This document shows, piece by piece, positions 35,756-43,882 of a DNA stretch of 64,000 nt. The notes under the pieces were generated by a model. It did no database searches, was not told the origin of the DNA, and saw only the letters and a list, made by a program, of their open reading frames with translations. Position 1 is the first letter of the stretch. Every line of letters begins with the position of its first letter. Made by a program: the position numbers and the translations under genes. Origin of the DNA: Cellulomonas sp. 73-92 (GTDB lineage: Bacteria > Actinomycetota > Actinomycetes > Actinomycetales > Cellulomonadaceae); assembly GCF_001898175.1 (NCBI RefSeq), contig NZ_MKTH01000020.1, forward strand, positions 68,884 to 132,883. The letters run 5' to 3'.

Positions 35756-36678
35756 CGCGTCACCGCCGGTTCCCGCTCGCCGTCGAGGCGGGCGAGCGCG
35801 TCGCCGTAGTGGCGCAGGAACAGCTCCTCGAGCGTCGGCGGCGCGCTGGTGAGGGTGACGACGCCGTGGGCGGCGATCCGCTCGATCACGCCGCCCAGGT
35901 CGTCGGCGCCGACCTCGAGCCGGGCGGTGCGGTCGGACACCTCGGCCCCGAACACCCCGGGCCAGGCCTCCGGCCGGTCCAGCGGCACGCGCGTCGTCAC
36001 GTGCAGCGTGGTGCGGGTGAGGTGGCGCAGCGCGGCCAGGCTGCCGGTCTCGACGATCCGGCCGGCGCGGATGATCGACACGGCGTCGCAGAGGGCCTCC
36101 GCCTCGGCCAGGATGTGGCTGGAGAGCAGCACGGTGCCGCCGGCCGCCGTGATCTCGCGGACGACGTCGCGGAACACGGCCTCCATGAGCGGGTCGAGGC
36201 CGCTCGTCGGCTCGTCGAGCAGGAAGAGCTCGACGTCGGCCGCCAGGCCGGCGACGATCGCGACCTTCTGCCGGTTGCCCTTCGAGTACGACGAGCACCG
36301 CTTGGTCGGGTCGAGCGCGAAGCGGTCGACGAGCTCGTCGCGCCGGGCCCGGTCGACCGAGCCGCGCAGCGCGCACAGCAGGTCGATCGCCTCGCCGCCG
36401 GAGAGCGTCGGCCACAGCGCGACGTCGCCGGGGACGTAGGCGAGGCGGCGGTGCAGCGTCACGGCGTCCCGCCACGGGTCGGCGCCGAGCACGGTCGCCT
36501 TCCCGCCGTCGGCCCGCAGCAGGCCGAGCAGGAGCCGGATCGTCGTGGACTTGCCGGCGCCGTTGGGGCCCAGGAAGCCGTGCACCTGGCCCCGCTCGAC
36601 GACGAGGTCGAGCCCGTCGAGCGCGACGGTGCGACCGAACGACTTGGTGAGACCCCGGGTCTCGATGGCCTGGTCCAT
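35752..36678 (-). CDS. ABC-2 type exporter, ATP-binding subunit
   Basis: A 308-residue DrrA/CcmA-like ATPase: Walker A GPNGAGKST, a divergent signature CSSYSKGNRQKVAIVAGLA, Walker B LFLLDEPTSGLDP and the H-loop SSH. The C-terminal domain of about 90 residues is typical of drug-export ATPases. Its promoter is readable: TTGACT (36742-36737) and TACGGT (36718-36713) spaced 18 bp. It is divergent from a TetR gene that probably controls it. Confidence 0.92.
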   Translation of the reverse strand: MDQAIETRGLTKSFGRTVALDGLDLVVERGQVHGFLGPNGAGKSTTIRLLLGLLRADGGKATVLGADPWRDAVTLHRRLAYVPGDVALWPTLSGGEAIDLLCALRGSVDRARRDELVDRFALDPTKRCSSYSKGNRQKVAIVAGLAADVELFLLDEPTSGLDPLMEAVFRDVVREITAAGGTVLLSSHILAEAEALCDAVSIIRAGRIVETGSLAALRHLTRTTLHVTTRVPLDRPEAWPGVFGAEVSDRTARLEVGADDLGGVIERIAAHGVVTLTSAPPTLEELFLRHYGDALARLDGEREPAVTR

Positions 36679-36706
36679 GACCGCCCCCTGATGTGAGAGT
36701 CACTAT

Positions 36707-36766
36707 CAGTTGACCGTAGGTCGCAGTATGGCCAGAAGTCAATAGTTGCTGTCAACTGAGAGCAAC
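36707..36766. promoter_or_regulatory. Divergent promoter region with inverted repeats between exporter and TetR genes
   Basis: Two inverted repeats lie here: cagttgac (36707-36714) with gtcaactg (36751-36758), and gttgct (36745-36750) with agcaac (36761-36766). The leftward -35/-10 pair lies between and over the first pair. The rightward gene has TAGGAT (36780-36785) six bases before its ATG. Either repeat may be the TetR operator; I cannot choose between them. Confidence 0.55.
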
Positions 36767-36791
36767 AGTCTTTCGGGGTTAGGATGTCCTC

Positions 36792-37406
36792 ATGCCTGGG
36801 GGCCTGCGGGAGCGCAAGCGTGCCGCCGCGATGCTGCGGATCCAGTCGGTCGCGGTCGGCCTCTTCGAGGAGCGCGGCTTCGACGCCGTGACCATCGACG
36901 AGATCGCCGAGGCGTCCGAGGTGTCGGCGAGCTCGGTGTACCGCTACTTCGGCACCAAGGAGCACGTGCTCCTCTGGGACGGCTCGGAGCGGCTGCTGCG
37001 CGGGCTCGCCGCCGAGGCGATGACGGACCCGGTGCCGCTGGCCGGCCTGCGCCGCGTCGTGCTGCGCGCGCTCGACGGCTTCCCGCCCGCCGACGAGCAG
37101 TTCCTCGTGCGCCGGCTCCGCATCGCCGGCACCACGCCGGCCCTCGAGCAGGCGACCGTGGCGTACACGTACTCGGCCGCGCGTGTCCTCGAGGTGGTCC
37201 TCGCCCGGCAGCTGCGCCGCCCCGTCGAGGACCTCGACGTCCAGGTGTTCGCCCACGCGCTCGCGGGCGCGCTCCTGGGGATGTTCCACCACTGGCAGGG
37301 CACCGGCTTCGCCGAACCCCTGCGCGACGTGGTCAAGCGCGTCTTCGAGCTGTTCTCCGAGGGCCTCGACATCGTCACGCTGCCCGCACCAGCCCCGGCT
37401 CGCTGA
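36792..37406 (+). CDS. TetR-family repressor, probable regulator of the adjacent ABC-2 exporter
   Basis: A 204-residue protein with a TetR helix-turn-helix (TIDEIAEASEVSASSVYRYFGTKEHV). The C-terminal ligand domain is family-typical but not informative. It is transcribed away from the exporter genes 34136-36678. TAGGAT ends six bases before ATG 36792 and no ribosome binding site is seen, so the message is probably leaderless. Confidence 0.9.
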   Translation: MPGGLRERKRAAAMLRIQSVAVGLFEERGFDAVTIDEIAEASEVSASSVYRYFGTKEHVLLWDGSERLLRGLAAEAMTDPVPLAGLRRVVLRALDGFPPADEQFLVRRLRIAGTTPALEQATVAYTYSAARVLEVVLARQLRRPVEDLDVQVFAHALAGALLGMFHHWQGTGFAEPLRDVVKRVFELFSEGLDIVTLPAPAPAR

Positions 37407-37430
37407 CCAGCCCCATCACTGTCCCCGGAT

Positions 37431-37448
37431 GGGGAATTCCCCTACGCT
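37431..37448 (+). promoter_or_regulatory. Palindromic operator and -10 element of the second TetR gene
   Basis: A perfect 12-bp palindrome ggggaattcccc (37431-37442) abuts the -10 hexamer TACGCT (37443-37448), which ends six bases before ATG 37455. The half-site atggggaat recurs at the start of the ABC gene at 38119, so the same TetR protein probably controls both promoters. Confidence 0.65.
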
Positions 37449-37454
37449 GCGGCC

Positions 37455-38072
37455 ATGGAGCCGGTGCGGCCGAGGGGACGGCGCCCCGCCGGGGCCGACA
37501 CCCGAGGGGCGATCCTCGCCGCGGCCCGCGCCGAGTTCGCCGAGCGCGGGTTCGAGGCGGCGAGCATGCGGTCCGTGGCGCGGCGGGCCGGCGTCGACCC
37601 GGCCCTCGTCCGGCACTACTTCCCCGACCGGACGGAGCTCTTCGCGGTCTCCGTGCTGCCGCCGACGGCGAACCCGGCCGAGGTCGCCGCCCGCATCGTC
37701 GGCGGCGGGCTGCCCGGCCTGGGCGAGCGGCTGGTCACCGAGGTCCTCACGCTGTGGGGCGGGGACGACGGCGAGGCGTTCCGCGCGGCCGCGGGCCTCA
37801 TGGCGGGCAACCTCGAGCGGCCGCGGGCGCTGGTGGCCTACCTCGGGCGCACGATCTTCGAGCACATCGGCCGCCTGGTGGCGCCCGACGAGGTCGCCCT
37901 GCGCGTGGGGCTGCTGGTGTCGCAGGTCGCGGGCCTGCTCATGGTGCGGTTCGTCATCCGGATGGAGCCGCTGGCGTCGCTGCCGATCGGCCAGGTCGCG
38001 GCCGTCGTCGGGCCCACGCTCGACCGGTACCTGAGCGCGCCGCTGGCCGAGCTCGTGCCCGCACGCCCGTAG
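37455..38072 (+). CDS. TetR-family repressor of the second ABC exporter
   Basis: A 205-residue TetR protein with a helix-turn-helix (SMRSVARRAGVDPALVRHYFPDRTELF). The phrase VRHYF and the C-terminal layout resemble regulators of multidrug exporters. It is followed by an ABC ATPase and permease in the same direction. A -10 TACGCT six bases before ATG and no ribosome binding site suggest a leaderless transcript, repressed through the palindrome next to it. Confidence 0.9.
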   Translation: MEPVRPRGRRPAGADTRGAILAAARAEFAERGFEAASMRSVARRAGVDPALVRHYFPDRTELFAVSVLPPTANPAEVAARIVGGGLPGLGERLVTEVLTLWGGDDGEAFRAAAGLMAGNLERPRALVAYLGRTIFEHIGRLVAPDEVALRVGLLVSQVAGLLMVRFVIRMEPLASLPIGQVAAVVGPTLDRYLSAPLAELVPARP

Positions 38073-38105
38073 CCGTGGGTCCTTGCGCAGGAGGCGCACC
38101 AAGGC

Positions 38106-38128
38106 CATTATTCCTCGCATGGGGAATA
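38106..38128 (+). promoter_or_regulatory. -10 element and operator-like inverted repeat over the start of the ABC gene
   Basis: CATTAT (38106-38111) ends seven bases before ATG 38119. The inverted repeat tattcc (38109-38114) and ggaata (38123-38128) straddles the start codon. It shares atggggaat with the palindrome upstream of the TetR gene at 37455, suggesting one repressor for both. Confidence 0.55.
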
Positions 38129-38865
38129 GTGAGGTTCCGGCGATCGCGGTCCGCGGGCTGCGGGTCGTCCGAGGCAGGAACCACGTCATCGAGGGCCTGG
38201 ACCTCACGGTGCCGGCCGGCCAGGTCGTCGGGCTGCTCGGCCCGAGCGGGAGTGGCAAGACGACGCTGATGCGCGCCGTCGTCGGAGCCCAGATCGTCGC
38301 CGGGGGAACGGTCGAGGTGTTCGGCGAGGCGGCCGGCTCGGCGGCGCTGCGGCGCCGCGTCGGGTACACCACGCAGGCGCCGAGCGTGTACCCCGACCTC
38401 ACCGTCGCCGAGAACCTGCGCTACGCGGCGTCGATCCTGCGGGTGGACGGCGAGCGGGTGGGCGCCACCCTGGCCGACGTCGACCTCGCGGGGTTCGAGA
38501 GGCGGATCGTGCGCACCCTCTCCGGCGGCGAGCTCTCCCGCGTGTCGCTCGCGGTCACGCTGCTGGGTCGGCCCGACCTCCTCGTGCTCGACGAGCCGAC
38601 GGTCGGGCTCGACCCGGTGCTGCGGCGCGACCTCTGGACCCTCTTCCACCGGCTGCGGGACGCCGGCGCGAGCCTGCTGGTGTCCAGCCACGTCATGGAC
38701 GAGGCGGTCCGCTGCGACCGGCTCGTCCTCATGCGCAACGGCGCGATCCTCGCCGACGGCACCCTGCCCGACCTGCTCGAGCGCACCGGAGCCGCCGACG
38801 CCGAGGGCGCGTTCCTCCACCTCGTCGACCAGGCGAACGCCGCCGAGAAGGGAGCGGTGGCATGA
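38119..38865 (+). CDS. ABC exporter ATP-binding protein
   Basis: A 248-residue ATPase with Walker A GPSGSGKTT, signature LSGGELSRVSLAVTL, Walker B LLVLDEPTVGLDP and the H-loop SSH. It pairs with the ABC-2 permease that follows (overlap of four bases). ATG 38119 has no ribosome binding site and a -10 element seven bases upstream, so it is probably leaderless. The substrate is unknown; the neighbouring TetR regulator suggests defence against a toxic compound. Confidence 0.92.
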   Translation: MGNSEVPAIAVRGLRVVRGRNHVIEGLDLTVPAGQVVGLLGPSGSGKTTLMRAVVGAQIVAGGTVEVFGEAAGSAALRRRVGYTTQAPSVYPDLTVAENLRYAASILRVDGERVGATLADVDLAGFERRIVRTLSGGELSRVSLAVTLLGRPDLLVLDEPTVGLDPVLRRDLWTLFHRLRDAGASLLVSSHVMDEAVRCDRLVLMRNGAILADGTLPDLLERTGAADAEGAFLHLVDQANAAEKGAVA

Positions 38866-39599
38866 CCCCCGCGCTGACGATGGCCACGACCGAGCGCGTG
38901 CTCGGCCAGCTGCGCCACGACCGCCGCACCATCGCCCTCATCATCGGCGTGCCGATGCTGCTGCTCGGGATCATCGCGTGGATGTACCACGGCAGCCGTG
39001 TCCCGGTGATCGACACGATCGGGCCCGTGCTGGTCGGCTTCTTCCCCCTGCTGGTGATGTTCATCGTCACGAGCGTGGCGACCCTCCGGGAGCGCACGGG
39101 CGGCACGCTGGAGCGGCTGATGACGATGCCGCTCGGCAAGGGCGACTTCGTCGTCGGCTACGCGCTGGCGTTCGCGGTGATGGCGCTGATCCAGTCGGTC
39201 GTCGTCGTGCTCTGGGCGATCTGGGTGTGCGGCATGGACGTGGCCGGCCCGGTGTGGCTGCTCTTCGTCGTCGCCGTGCTCAACGCGGTGCTCGGCTGCA
39301 CGCTCGGCCTGGCGGCCTCGGCCCTGGCGCGCACCGAGTTCCAGGCCGTGCAGCTGATGCCGGCGTTCCTGCTGCCGCAGCTGCTGCTGTGCGGCGTCAT
39401 CATGCCGCGCGACCAGATGCCCGCCGTCCTCGAGTGGATCTCCCGCGTGCTGCCCCTGACGTACGCCGTCGACGCGATGCAGAAGATCGCCAAGGGCGGC
39501 GGGTGGCTGGAGACCCGGGGTGCGATCGGCGTCCTGGCGCTGTTCATCGTCGGCGCCGTCGCGCTGGCGACGACGACGCTGCGCCGGCGCACCGAGTAG
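38862..39599 (+). CDS. ABC-2 type exporter permease
   Basis: A 245-residue membrane protein with about six hydrophobic segments and the ABC-2 family stretch ERTGGTLERLMTMPLGKGDFVVGY. It is translationally coupled to the ATPase gene through ATGA. It ends directly against the convergent polyphosphate kinase gene. Confidence 0.9.
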   Translation: MTPALTMATTERVLGQLRHDRRTIALIIGVPMLLLGIIAWMYHGSRVPVIDTIGPVLVGFFPLLVMFIVTSVATLRERTGGTLERLMTMPLGKGDFVVGYALAFAVMALIQSVVVVLWAIWVCGMDVAGPVWLLFVVAVLNAVLGCTLGLAASALARTEFQAVQLMPAFLLPQLLLCGVIMPRDQMPAVLEWISRVLPLTYAVDAMQKIAKGGGWLETRGAIGVLALFIVGAVALATTTLRRRTE

Positions 39600-40457
39600 C
39601 TACGTCCCGGTCGCCTCGAGCCGGGCGAGCTGCTCCGCAACGTCGAACTCGGCCGACGGCCAGTCGAGGTCCAGCCCGACCAGCGCCTGCCACAGCAGCT
39701 GCGAGACCGCGAGGCGGGCGTACCACTTCTCGTCGGCCGGGATGACGTGCCAGGGCGCGACGTCGGTCGACGTCCGCTCGAAGACGGCCTGGTACGCCTC
39801 CTGGTAGGCGGGCCACTTCGCCCTGGAGTCGACGTCGTCGGGATTGAACTTCCAGTACTTGTCGGGGCGCTCGAGCCGCTGGTGCAGGCGCTTGTACTGC
39901 TCGTGGTGGGAGATCATCAGCGCCACCTTGACGATCGTCGTCCCGCCGCCGACCACCTCGTCCTCGAAGGCGTTGATCTCGTCGTACCGCTTCTCCCACT
40001 CCTCGGGCGGCACGAGCCGGTCGACCCGGACCACCAGGACGTCCTCGTAGTGGGACCGGTCGAACACGCCGATGCGGCCGGCGAGGGGCAGGGCCCTGCG
40101 GATGCGCCACAGGTAGTGGTGCCGGCGCTCCTCGGGCGTCGGCACGCCGAACGCGTGCAGCTCGACGCCCTGCGGGTCGACCATGCCGACGACGTGCCGC
40201 ATGATGCCGCCCTTGCCGGACGTGTCCATGCCCTGCACGACGAGCAGCACGGACCGGGTCCCGCCGGAACGCCCGTGCGCGTAGAGGCGCTCCTGCAGGT
40301 CGGAGGTCGCCTCGCCGATCTCCGCCAGCAGGTGGCCCGCCTTCGTCGAGCCGCCGGAGAACCCGGGCGTGGCCGAGGTGTCGAGGTCCGCCAGCGAGAA
40401 CCGCGGGCCGGGGCGCAGCTCGTTCCATGCGTCGAACGCCCAGGGACCGTCGGACAT
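39600..40457 (-). CDS. ppk2: Polyphosphate kinase 2 family phosphotransferase
   Basis: A 285-residue PPK2-type enzyme that moves phosphate between polyphosphate and nucleotides. The Walker A loop is GMDTSGKGG (residues 76-84), and the second conserved block reads FDRSHYEDVL. One-domain proteins of this size usually phosphorylate AMP or ADP with polyphosphate; the exact class cannot be set here. ATG 40457 follows gaaggagggcgac. It could buffer nucleotide energy in the same cell that recycles pyrophosphate through hppA. Confidence 0.92.
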   Translation of the reverse strand: MSDGPWAFDAWNELRPGPRFSLADLDTSATPGFSGGSTKAGHLLAEIGEATSDLQERLYAHGRSGGTRSVLLVVQGMDTSGKGGIMRHVVGMVDPQGVELHAFGVPTPEERRHHYLWRIRRALPLAGRIGVFDRSHYEDVLVVRVDRLVPPEEWEKRYDEINAFEDEVVGGGTTIVKVALMISHHEQYKRLHQRLERPDKYWKFNPDDVDSRAKWPAYQEAYQAVFERTSTDVAPWHVIPADEKWYARLAVSQLLWQALVGLDLDWPSAEFDVAEQLARLEATGT

Positions 40458-40575
40458 CGTCGCCCTCCTTCGTCGGGCAAGTCCTACCGCACGGGTGCCG
40501 GCGAGGCGCGGCGAACCGCTGGTCCACGTCTGGTCCACGTCGACACCACCGGGCTCCGGGTGCCACGGTTGGCGC

Positions 40576-41766
40576 ATGTCAGCCGGGGGGACGGTCGCGC
40601 GGGTCGTGTGGTCGACCGAGCTGCTCGGCTACGACTTCGGCCCGGGCCACCCGATGTCGAGCGACCGGATCGACCTCACCATCGCCCTGGCAGCCGGGCT
40701 CGGCCTGCTCGAGCGGCCCGACGTCGCCGTGGTCGCCGCCGGCGAGGCGCCCGACGAGCTGCTCACGACCGTGCACGAGCCGGCCTACGTCGCGGCCGTG
40801 CGGGCGGCCTCGGACGCCGGCGTGACCGACGAGGTCCGCGGCCTGGGGACCGAGGACAACCCCGTGTTCCCCGGCATGCACGAGGCCGCGGCGAGGATGG
40901 TCGCCGGATCGGTCGACGCCGCGCTCGCGGTGTGGCGGGGCGAGGCCGAGCACGCCGTCAACGTCGGCGGCGGGCTGCACCATGCCATGCCCGGTGCCGC
41001 CTCGGGGTTCTGCATCTACAACGACGCCGCGGTGGCGATCCGCGCCGCGCTGGCGGCGGGCGCGTCCCGCGTGGCGTACGTCGACCTGGACGCCCACCAC
41101 GGCGACGGGGTGCAGGCGGTGTTCTGGGACGACCCGCGCGTGCTGACGGTGTCGGTGCACGAGACCGGAGTCCGGCTGTTCCCCGGCACGGGCTTCCCGC
41201 GCGAGATCGGAGGTCCGGGGGCGGAGGGCTCCGCCGTCAACGTCGCGCTGCCGTCGGGGACGGGGGACGCCGGCTGGCTGCGGACCCTGGACGCGGTGGT
41301 GCCGCCGCTGCTGCGGGCGTTCGCCCCCGACCTGCTGGTGACGCAGCACGGCTGCGACACCCACCGGCTGGACCCGCTGACCACGCTGCGGACGTCGGTG
41401 GACGGCCAGCGCGTGGCGGCGTCGATGCTCCACGACCTGGCGCACGAGGCGGCCGGGGGCCGGTGGCTCGCCCTCGGCGGCGGCGGGTACGCGCGCGTCG
41501 AGGTGGTGCCGCGCGTGTGGGCGCACGTCATCGGCCTGGCGACGCACCGGCCGGTCGACCCGGCCGCGCCGCTGCCCGAGATGTGGTGCGACGCGGTCCG
41601 CCAGCGGTACGGCCGGCTGGAGGCGTCGACCATGACCGAGGGCGCCGCCGCGACGTTCCGCCCGTGGTCGGCCGGGTGGGACCCGGCCGACGACGTCGAC
41701 CGGGCGATCAGGGCGACACGGACGGCCGTCTTCCCCCACCATGGACTCGATCCGGACTACGACTGA
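40576..41766 (+). CDS. Histone-deacetylase-like protein (AcuC type)
   Basis: A 396-residue zinc-dependent deacylase of the arginase/deacetylase fold. Metal and catalytic motifs are visible: GGGLHHAM, VDLDAHHGDG and a later TQHGCDTHRLDPL. In Bacillus, AcuC deacetylates and so activates acetyl-CoA synthetase; that role is possible here but no acs gene is in the window. CACGGT ends six bases before ATG 40576 and there is no ribosome binding site, suggesting a leaderless message. It is divergent from ppk2. Confidence 0.88.
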   Translation: MSAGGTVARVVWSTELLGYDFGPGHPMSSDRIDLTIALAAGLGLLERPDVAVVAAGEAPDELLTTVHEPAYVAAVRAASDAGVTDEVRGLGTEDNPVFPGMHEAAARMVAGSVDAALAVWRGEAEHAVNVGGGLHHAMPGAASGFCIYNDAAVAIRAALAAGASRVAYVDLDAHHGDGVQAVFWDDPRVLTVSVHETGVRLFPGTGFPREIGGPGAEGSAVNVALPSGTGDAGWLRTLDAVVPPLLRAFAPDLLVTQHGCDTHRLDPLTTLRTSVDGQRVAASMLHDLAHEAAGGRWLALGGGGYARVEVVPRVWAHVIGLATHRPVDPAAPLPEMWCDAVRQRYGRLEASTMTEGAAATFRPWSAGWDPADDVDRAIRATRTAVFPHHGLDPDYD

Positions 41767-41781
41767 ACCGCGTCGAGTCGG

Positions 41782-41827
41782 TCACACGCGTCACCCCTTT
41801 CACACGCGTCCCATCAGGCACTACGCT
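41782..41827 (+). promoter_or_regulatory. Promoter with direct repeats upstream of the BldC-like gene
   Basis: TTCACA (41799-41804) and TACGCT (41822-41827) are 17 bp apart. The 11-base sequence tcacacgcgtc occurs twice, at 41782-41792 and 41800-41810, an 18-bp step, and the second copy overlaps the -35 element. Head-to-tail repeats are the kind of site that BldC proteins recognise, so autoregulation is possible. Confidence 0.55.
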
Positions 41828-41894
41828 GACGCGCGAGCCCGTGGGCGACACCGCGACGCGACACCGCGACCGAGGCCGGGAAAGAGAGCGAAGG

Positions 41895-42122
41895 ATGAGC
41901 CAGGAGACCGGCCGCGTGCGCTACCTCACGGTCGAGGAGGTCGCCGCCGTCATGCGGGTGTCGAAGATGACCGTGTACCGGCTGCTGCACTCCGGCGAGC
42001 TGCCCGGCGTGCGCGTCGGCCGTTCGTTCCGCGTGCCCCAGGACGCACTCGACGCGTACCTGCGCTCGTCCTCCACGGTGCCGTTGCCGGAGGACCGCGG
42101 CGAGGGTCGCCTCAGCTCCTGA
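41895..42122 (+). CDS. BldC-like small DNA-binding protein (MerR-type winged helix)
   Basis: A 75-residue protein consisting almost only of an excisionase/MerR-type DNA-binding domain: YLTVEEVAAVMRVSKMTVYRLLHSG followed by the wing VRVGRSFRVPQDALDAYL. Size, sequence style and its place before the small ribosomal protein gene match BldC, the developmental regulator that binds DNA head-to-tail as an oligomer in Streptomyces. In non-sporulating relatives its role is unknown. ATG 41895 follows gagagcgaagg after a leader of roughly 60 bases. Confidence 0.85.
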   Translation: MSQETGRVRYLTVEEVAAVMRVSKMTVYRLLHSGELPGVRVGRSFRVPQDALDAYLRSSSTVPLPEDRGEGRLSS

Positions 42123-42235
42123 CGACCCCGGCGTTACGGCGACGGCCCCGGTGGGCGTAAGGTTTGTCCCCGGACTTTCTGCGTGGGCTTCCGGCCCCGC
42201 CGGTCGACCACAACGAGAAGCGAACGAGGACCACC

Positions 42236-42334
42236 ATGGGCTCCGTCATCAAGAAGCGCCGCAAGCGGATGGCCAAGAAGAAGCACCGCAAGCTGCTGCG
42301 CAAGACGCGTCACCAGCGTCGCAACAAGAAGTGA
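42236..42334 (+). CDS. Small ribosomal protein bS22 (AURKAIP1/COX24 domain)
   Basis: A 32-residue, very basic protein that starts MGSVIKKRRKRM and ends QRRNKK. Nearly half its residues are lysine or arginine. It matches the short protein first seen in mycobacterial 70S ribosome structures and named bS22, which belongs to the AURKAIP1/COX24 group. ATG 42236 follows gaacgagga. TAAGGT at 42158-42163 is a possible -10 element. A strong terminator follows at 42363-42392. Because of its small size it is easily missed. Confidence 0.9.
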   Translation: MGSVIKKRRKRMAKKKHRKLLRKTRHQRRNKK

Positions 42335-42362
42335 CGCCGGCCGCCTGAGGCGGCACCGACGT

Positions 42363-42392
42363 GAGGGCCCGGCCGGCGACGGCCGGGCCCTC
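42363..42392 (+). terminator. Intrinsic terminator after the bS22 gene
   Basis: Perfect 12-bp stem (gagggcccggcc and its complement) with a six-base loop, followed by tcgtcgtt. It also separates the convergent gene that ends at 42431. Confidence 0.85.
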
Positions 42393-42430
42393 GTCGTTCC
42401 CCGGGTGCCTCGGCCTGGCCGGCGCGCGCC

Positions 42431-43054
42431 TCAGGCGAGCCAGCGGAGCACCAGGGGTTCCAGGCGCGCCGGCCAGTCCGGGCTGTCGTAGACCCGCTCC
42501 GGGACGAGGTACCGGTCGGGCCGCACCTCGCGGATGACGTCGTCCCGCACGGGCAGCACGAGCAGCTCGAGGACGAACGGCGGAGCAGGGCGCCCGAGGC
42601 GCCGCTCCAGGTCCGCGACCAGGTGAGTCTCGCGGAGGGGGTCGGACAGGGAGCCCGCGCGCCGTCGGCGCGTGCCCGCCTGCTCGAGCCGTTCGTGCCA
42701 TCGCCGGGCGGCTCGCTCCTTGCGCCGGTCGTGCCAGGCGCGGAACTCGTCGAAGCGTGCGTCGACGAGTCGGCTCAGACCGGGCTCGTCGGCGAGGACG
42801 TCGAGGTCGGGGCGGGCGTCGACGGTCACGCCCCCCGCGATCGCCGTCCACCACCGCGACCACGCGGCCGGCAGGCCCGGGTCGGGGGTGCGCGGGGTGG
42901 GCGCCGGCAGGTCGTCCTCGTCGAGCGGGCCGGGGACCACTCCTCCGGCCGGGGCGTCGATGCGTTCGACGCCGCGCACCCAGAGCGCCTGGTCCGCGAG
43001 CACGCTCGGGGAGTCGATGCGGATCGACCACGACTGCTGCCCCCGGACGCGCAC
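42431..43054 (-). CDS. Uncharacterised protein
   Basis: A 207-residue protein I do not recognise. It is rich in arginine, tryptophan and acidic residues, has no signal peptide, membrane segment or cysteine, and contains a charged helix (FDEFRAWHDRRKERAARRW). The C-terminal third (FVLELLVLPVRDDVIREVRPDRYLVP) looks like a folded beta-rich unit. GATCCT ends six bases before GTG 43054, which fits the leaderless pattern of its neighbours and supports it as a real gene. It lies 53 bases from the HAD phosphatase gene, both on the minus strand. Confidence 0.7.
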   Translation of the reverse strand: MRVRGQQSWSIRIDSPSVLADQALWVRGVERIDAPAGGVVPGPLDEDDLPAPTPRTPDPGLPAAWSRWWTAIAGGVTVDARPDLDVLADEPGLSRLVDARFDEFRAWHDRRKERAARRWHERLEQAGTRRRRAGSLSDPLRETHLVADLERRLGRPAPPFVLELLVLPVRDDVIREVRPDRYLVPERVYDSPDWPARLEPLVLRWLA

Positions 43055-43107
43055 GTTCCGAGGATCGTGTCGACGCCACGGCGCCGCAACGGGAGGAGGT
43101 CGGCGCC

Positions 43108-43821
43108 TCAGCCCCGCGTCGAGAACTCCTGCACCGGCCAGCCGACCCGCTCCGCGTGACGCCGCAGCCGGCGGTCGGGGTTGATCGCCACGGGGTTGCC
43201 GACGAGCGACAGGATCGGCACGTCGTGGGTCGAGTCCCCATAGGCGTACGACGAACCGAGGTCGATGCCCTCGCGCTCGGCCAGCACCGCGACCGCCTCG
43301 GCCTTCGCCGTGCCGTGGAGCAGGTCACCGCAGAGGCGACCGGTGTAGCGGCCGTCCTGCTGCTCGACGATCGTGCCGAGCGCGCCGGCGGCCCCGAGCT
43401 TGCGCGCGATGATCTCGCCGACCTCGCGCGGCCCGGCGGTGACGAGCCACACGCGGTGACCTGCGGCGCGGTGCGCGTCGAGCAGGCGGCGGGCGCCGGG
43501 GTAGATCCGCAGCGTCATCACCTCGTCGTACACGTCCTCGGCGATGAGGCCCATCTCGGCGACGGAGTGGCCGCGCACGATGGCCAGCGCCGCGGCGCGC
43601 ACCTCGTCCATCTGCCGCCGGTTCTCCCCGAACGTGCGGTAGCGCACCTGGTGGCCGGCGAACCTCACGATGTCCGGGGCGCGCAGCAGGCCGCGCCGGT
43701 AGAGGCCGACGGCGAGGTGGAACGCGCTGGCGCCGCGGATGATCGTGTTGTCGACGTCGAAGAACGCGCCGACCCGGGCCTCCGGACCGGTCACGTCGGA
43801 CCGGTCGGGGCGCGCGAACAC
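43108..43821 (-). CDS. HAD-IB family phosphatase (SerB-like)
   Basis: A 237-residue hydrolase. Motif I is FFDVDNTIIRG with the nucleophile aspartate, motif II is VTAGPREVG, and motif III/IV is GDSTHDVPIL. Members include phosphoserine phosphatase-like and phosphatidylglycerophosphatase-like enzymes; the substrate is not known. TACAGT ends six bases before GTG 43821 and there is no ribosome binding site. It is divergent from the glutaredoxin gene at 43883, and the -10 elements of the two genes lie about 40 bp apart. Confidence 0.9.
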   Translation of the reverse strand: MFARPDRSDVTGPEARVGAFFDVDNTIIRGASAFHLAVGLYRRGLLRAPDIVRFAGHQVRYRTFGENRRQMDEVRAAALAIVRGHSVAEMGLIAEDVYDEVMTLRIYPGARRLLDAHRAAGHRVWLVTAGPREVGEIIARKLGAAGALGTIVEQQDGRYTGRLCGDLLHGTAKAEAVAVLAEREGIDLGSSYAYGDSTHDVPILSLVGNPVAINPDRRLRRHAERVGWPVQEFSTRG

Positions 43822-43882
43822 GCCGCCACTGTAGCGAGCGCGGGCGAATGGTCCGGAACCGGGGTGTGTCTACCGTGGTGAC

